A stretch of 40,519 nt of DNA. Source: a virus. A program made the translations under genes and the position numbers. A model generated the notes under the pieces. The model was given only the letters and a program-made list of their open reading frames with translations. It had not been told where the DNA came from and made no database searches. Of the stretch, positions 40,365 to 40,519 are shown in pieces. The DNA is taken from the IMG/VR virus record IMGVR_UViG_3300006793_005564, positions 1 through 40,519 of that record. The stretch is one strand, 5' to 3'. The stretch's first letter is position 1, and each line of letters opens with the position of its first letter.

Positions 40365-40519
40365 TGAAAAAGAAAGAAGAAATGTTAGTAATCACAATGG
40401 AAGAATGTGGTGAACTAATACAAGCATGTAGCAAGATGATACGTTTTGATGAGCCATGCGACACAAAGCAGTTACAAGAAGAAATAGGTGACGTTATGTG
40501 TATGATAGAAATACTTAAA
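40364..40519 (+). CDS. mazG: MazG-like nucleotide pyrophosphohydrolase, cut by the right window edge
   Basis: MazG-type enzymes hydrolyse nucleoside triphosphates to monophosphates. The 52 visible residues carry the metal-binding pattern E-E-x2-E (EECGE) followed about 25 residues later by E-x2-D (EEIGD), the EExxE/ExxD set of the all-alpha NTP pyrophosphatase fold. The frame is open to the last base, so the C-terminus is missing. It starts by a TAATG overlap with glyA. In phages, MazG has been linked to dNTP recycling and to ppGpp, but the substrate cannot be told here. Confidence 0.8.
   Translation, partial: MKKKEEMLVITMEECGELIQACSKMIRFDEPCDTKQLQEEIGDVMCMIEILK

Noticed and set aside
1-40519. 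Host chromosome or prophage origin for the window
   Set aside because: All recognisable core genes are of T4-type lytic phages, with no integrase, attachment site or host housekeeping block. The metabolic genes share phage-style overlaps and promoters with their neighbours.

Overview
The window is a segment of a lytic, T4-like marine myovirus (Caudoviricetes). It carries recognisable T4-type virion genes: neck gp13 and gp14, tail completion gp15, sheath gp18, tube gp19, head-completion nuclease gp4 and terminase gp16/gp17. It also carries T4-type replication and recombination genes: gp32, UvsX, a probable UvsY, UvsW and ATP-dependent DNA ligase. The DNA is AT-rich, genes are tightly packed with many 1-8 base overlaps, and I found no tRNA, insertion sequence or CRISPR array. 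A Gram-negative, probably marine proteobacterial host is inferred from a phage-encoded TonB-dependent outer-membrane receptor and a lipobox lipoprotein. The host cannot be named from sequence alone.

Layout. (1) 1-806: the end of a class III nucleotide cyclase, apparently cut by the left edge. (2) 807-4764, minus strand: gp14, a T4-type lysozyme, gp15, a Nudix hydrolase and an unknown protein. (3) 4806-9156: methyltransferase, sugar-nucleotide epimerase, an early-type unknown gene, gp13 and dNMP kinase. (4) 9229-21920: the late tail, packaging and unknown virion-associated genes, ending in a cluster of hairpins. (5) 22090-34251: the early replication and recombination region, interrupted by a holo-ACP synthase and a TonB receptor. 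It continues as an overlapping operon containing uvsW, metK, apt, an MTA/SAH nucleosidase and thyX. (6) 34248-34949: a lone minus-strand gene with a late-type promoter. (7) 34978-40519: short early units with near-identical promoter/RBS cassettes (KOW-like protein plus lipoprotein; two unknown proteins; ligase, small protein, glyA, mazG).

Two promoter classes sort the genes. Structural genes follow T4-late-like octamers (GATAAATA/TATAAATA). Replication and metabolic genes follow near-consensus sigma70 promoters (TTGACA, 16-17 bases, TATAAT). At five genes the late octamer lies exactly five bases before the start codon, with no room for a ribosome-binding site, which suggests leaderless late mRNAs.

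The auxiliary genes form coherent circuits. MetK, an MTA/SAH nucleosidase and Apt could make SAM, remove its by-product and return adenine to AMP. GlyA and ThyX could couple serine-derived methylene-THF to dTMP synthesis. MazG, Nudix and dNMP kinase act on nucleotides. AcpS, the cyclase, the TonB receptor and the beta-propeller-like lipoprotein point to manipulation of host lipid metabolism, signalling and envelope. A genome-scale oddity is that I found no GCAGC or GCTGC anywhere in the window, while GCGGC/GCCGC occur about 70 times.
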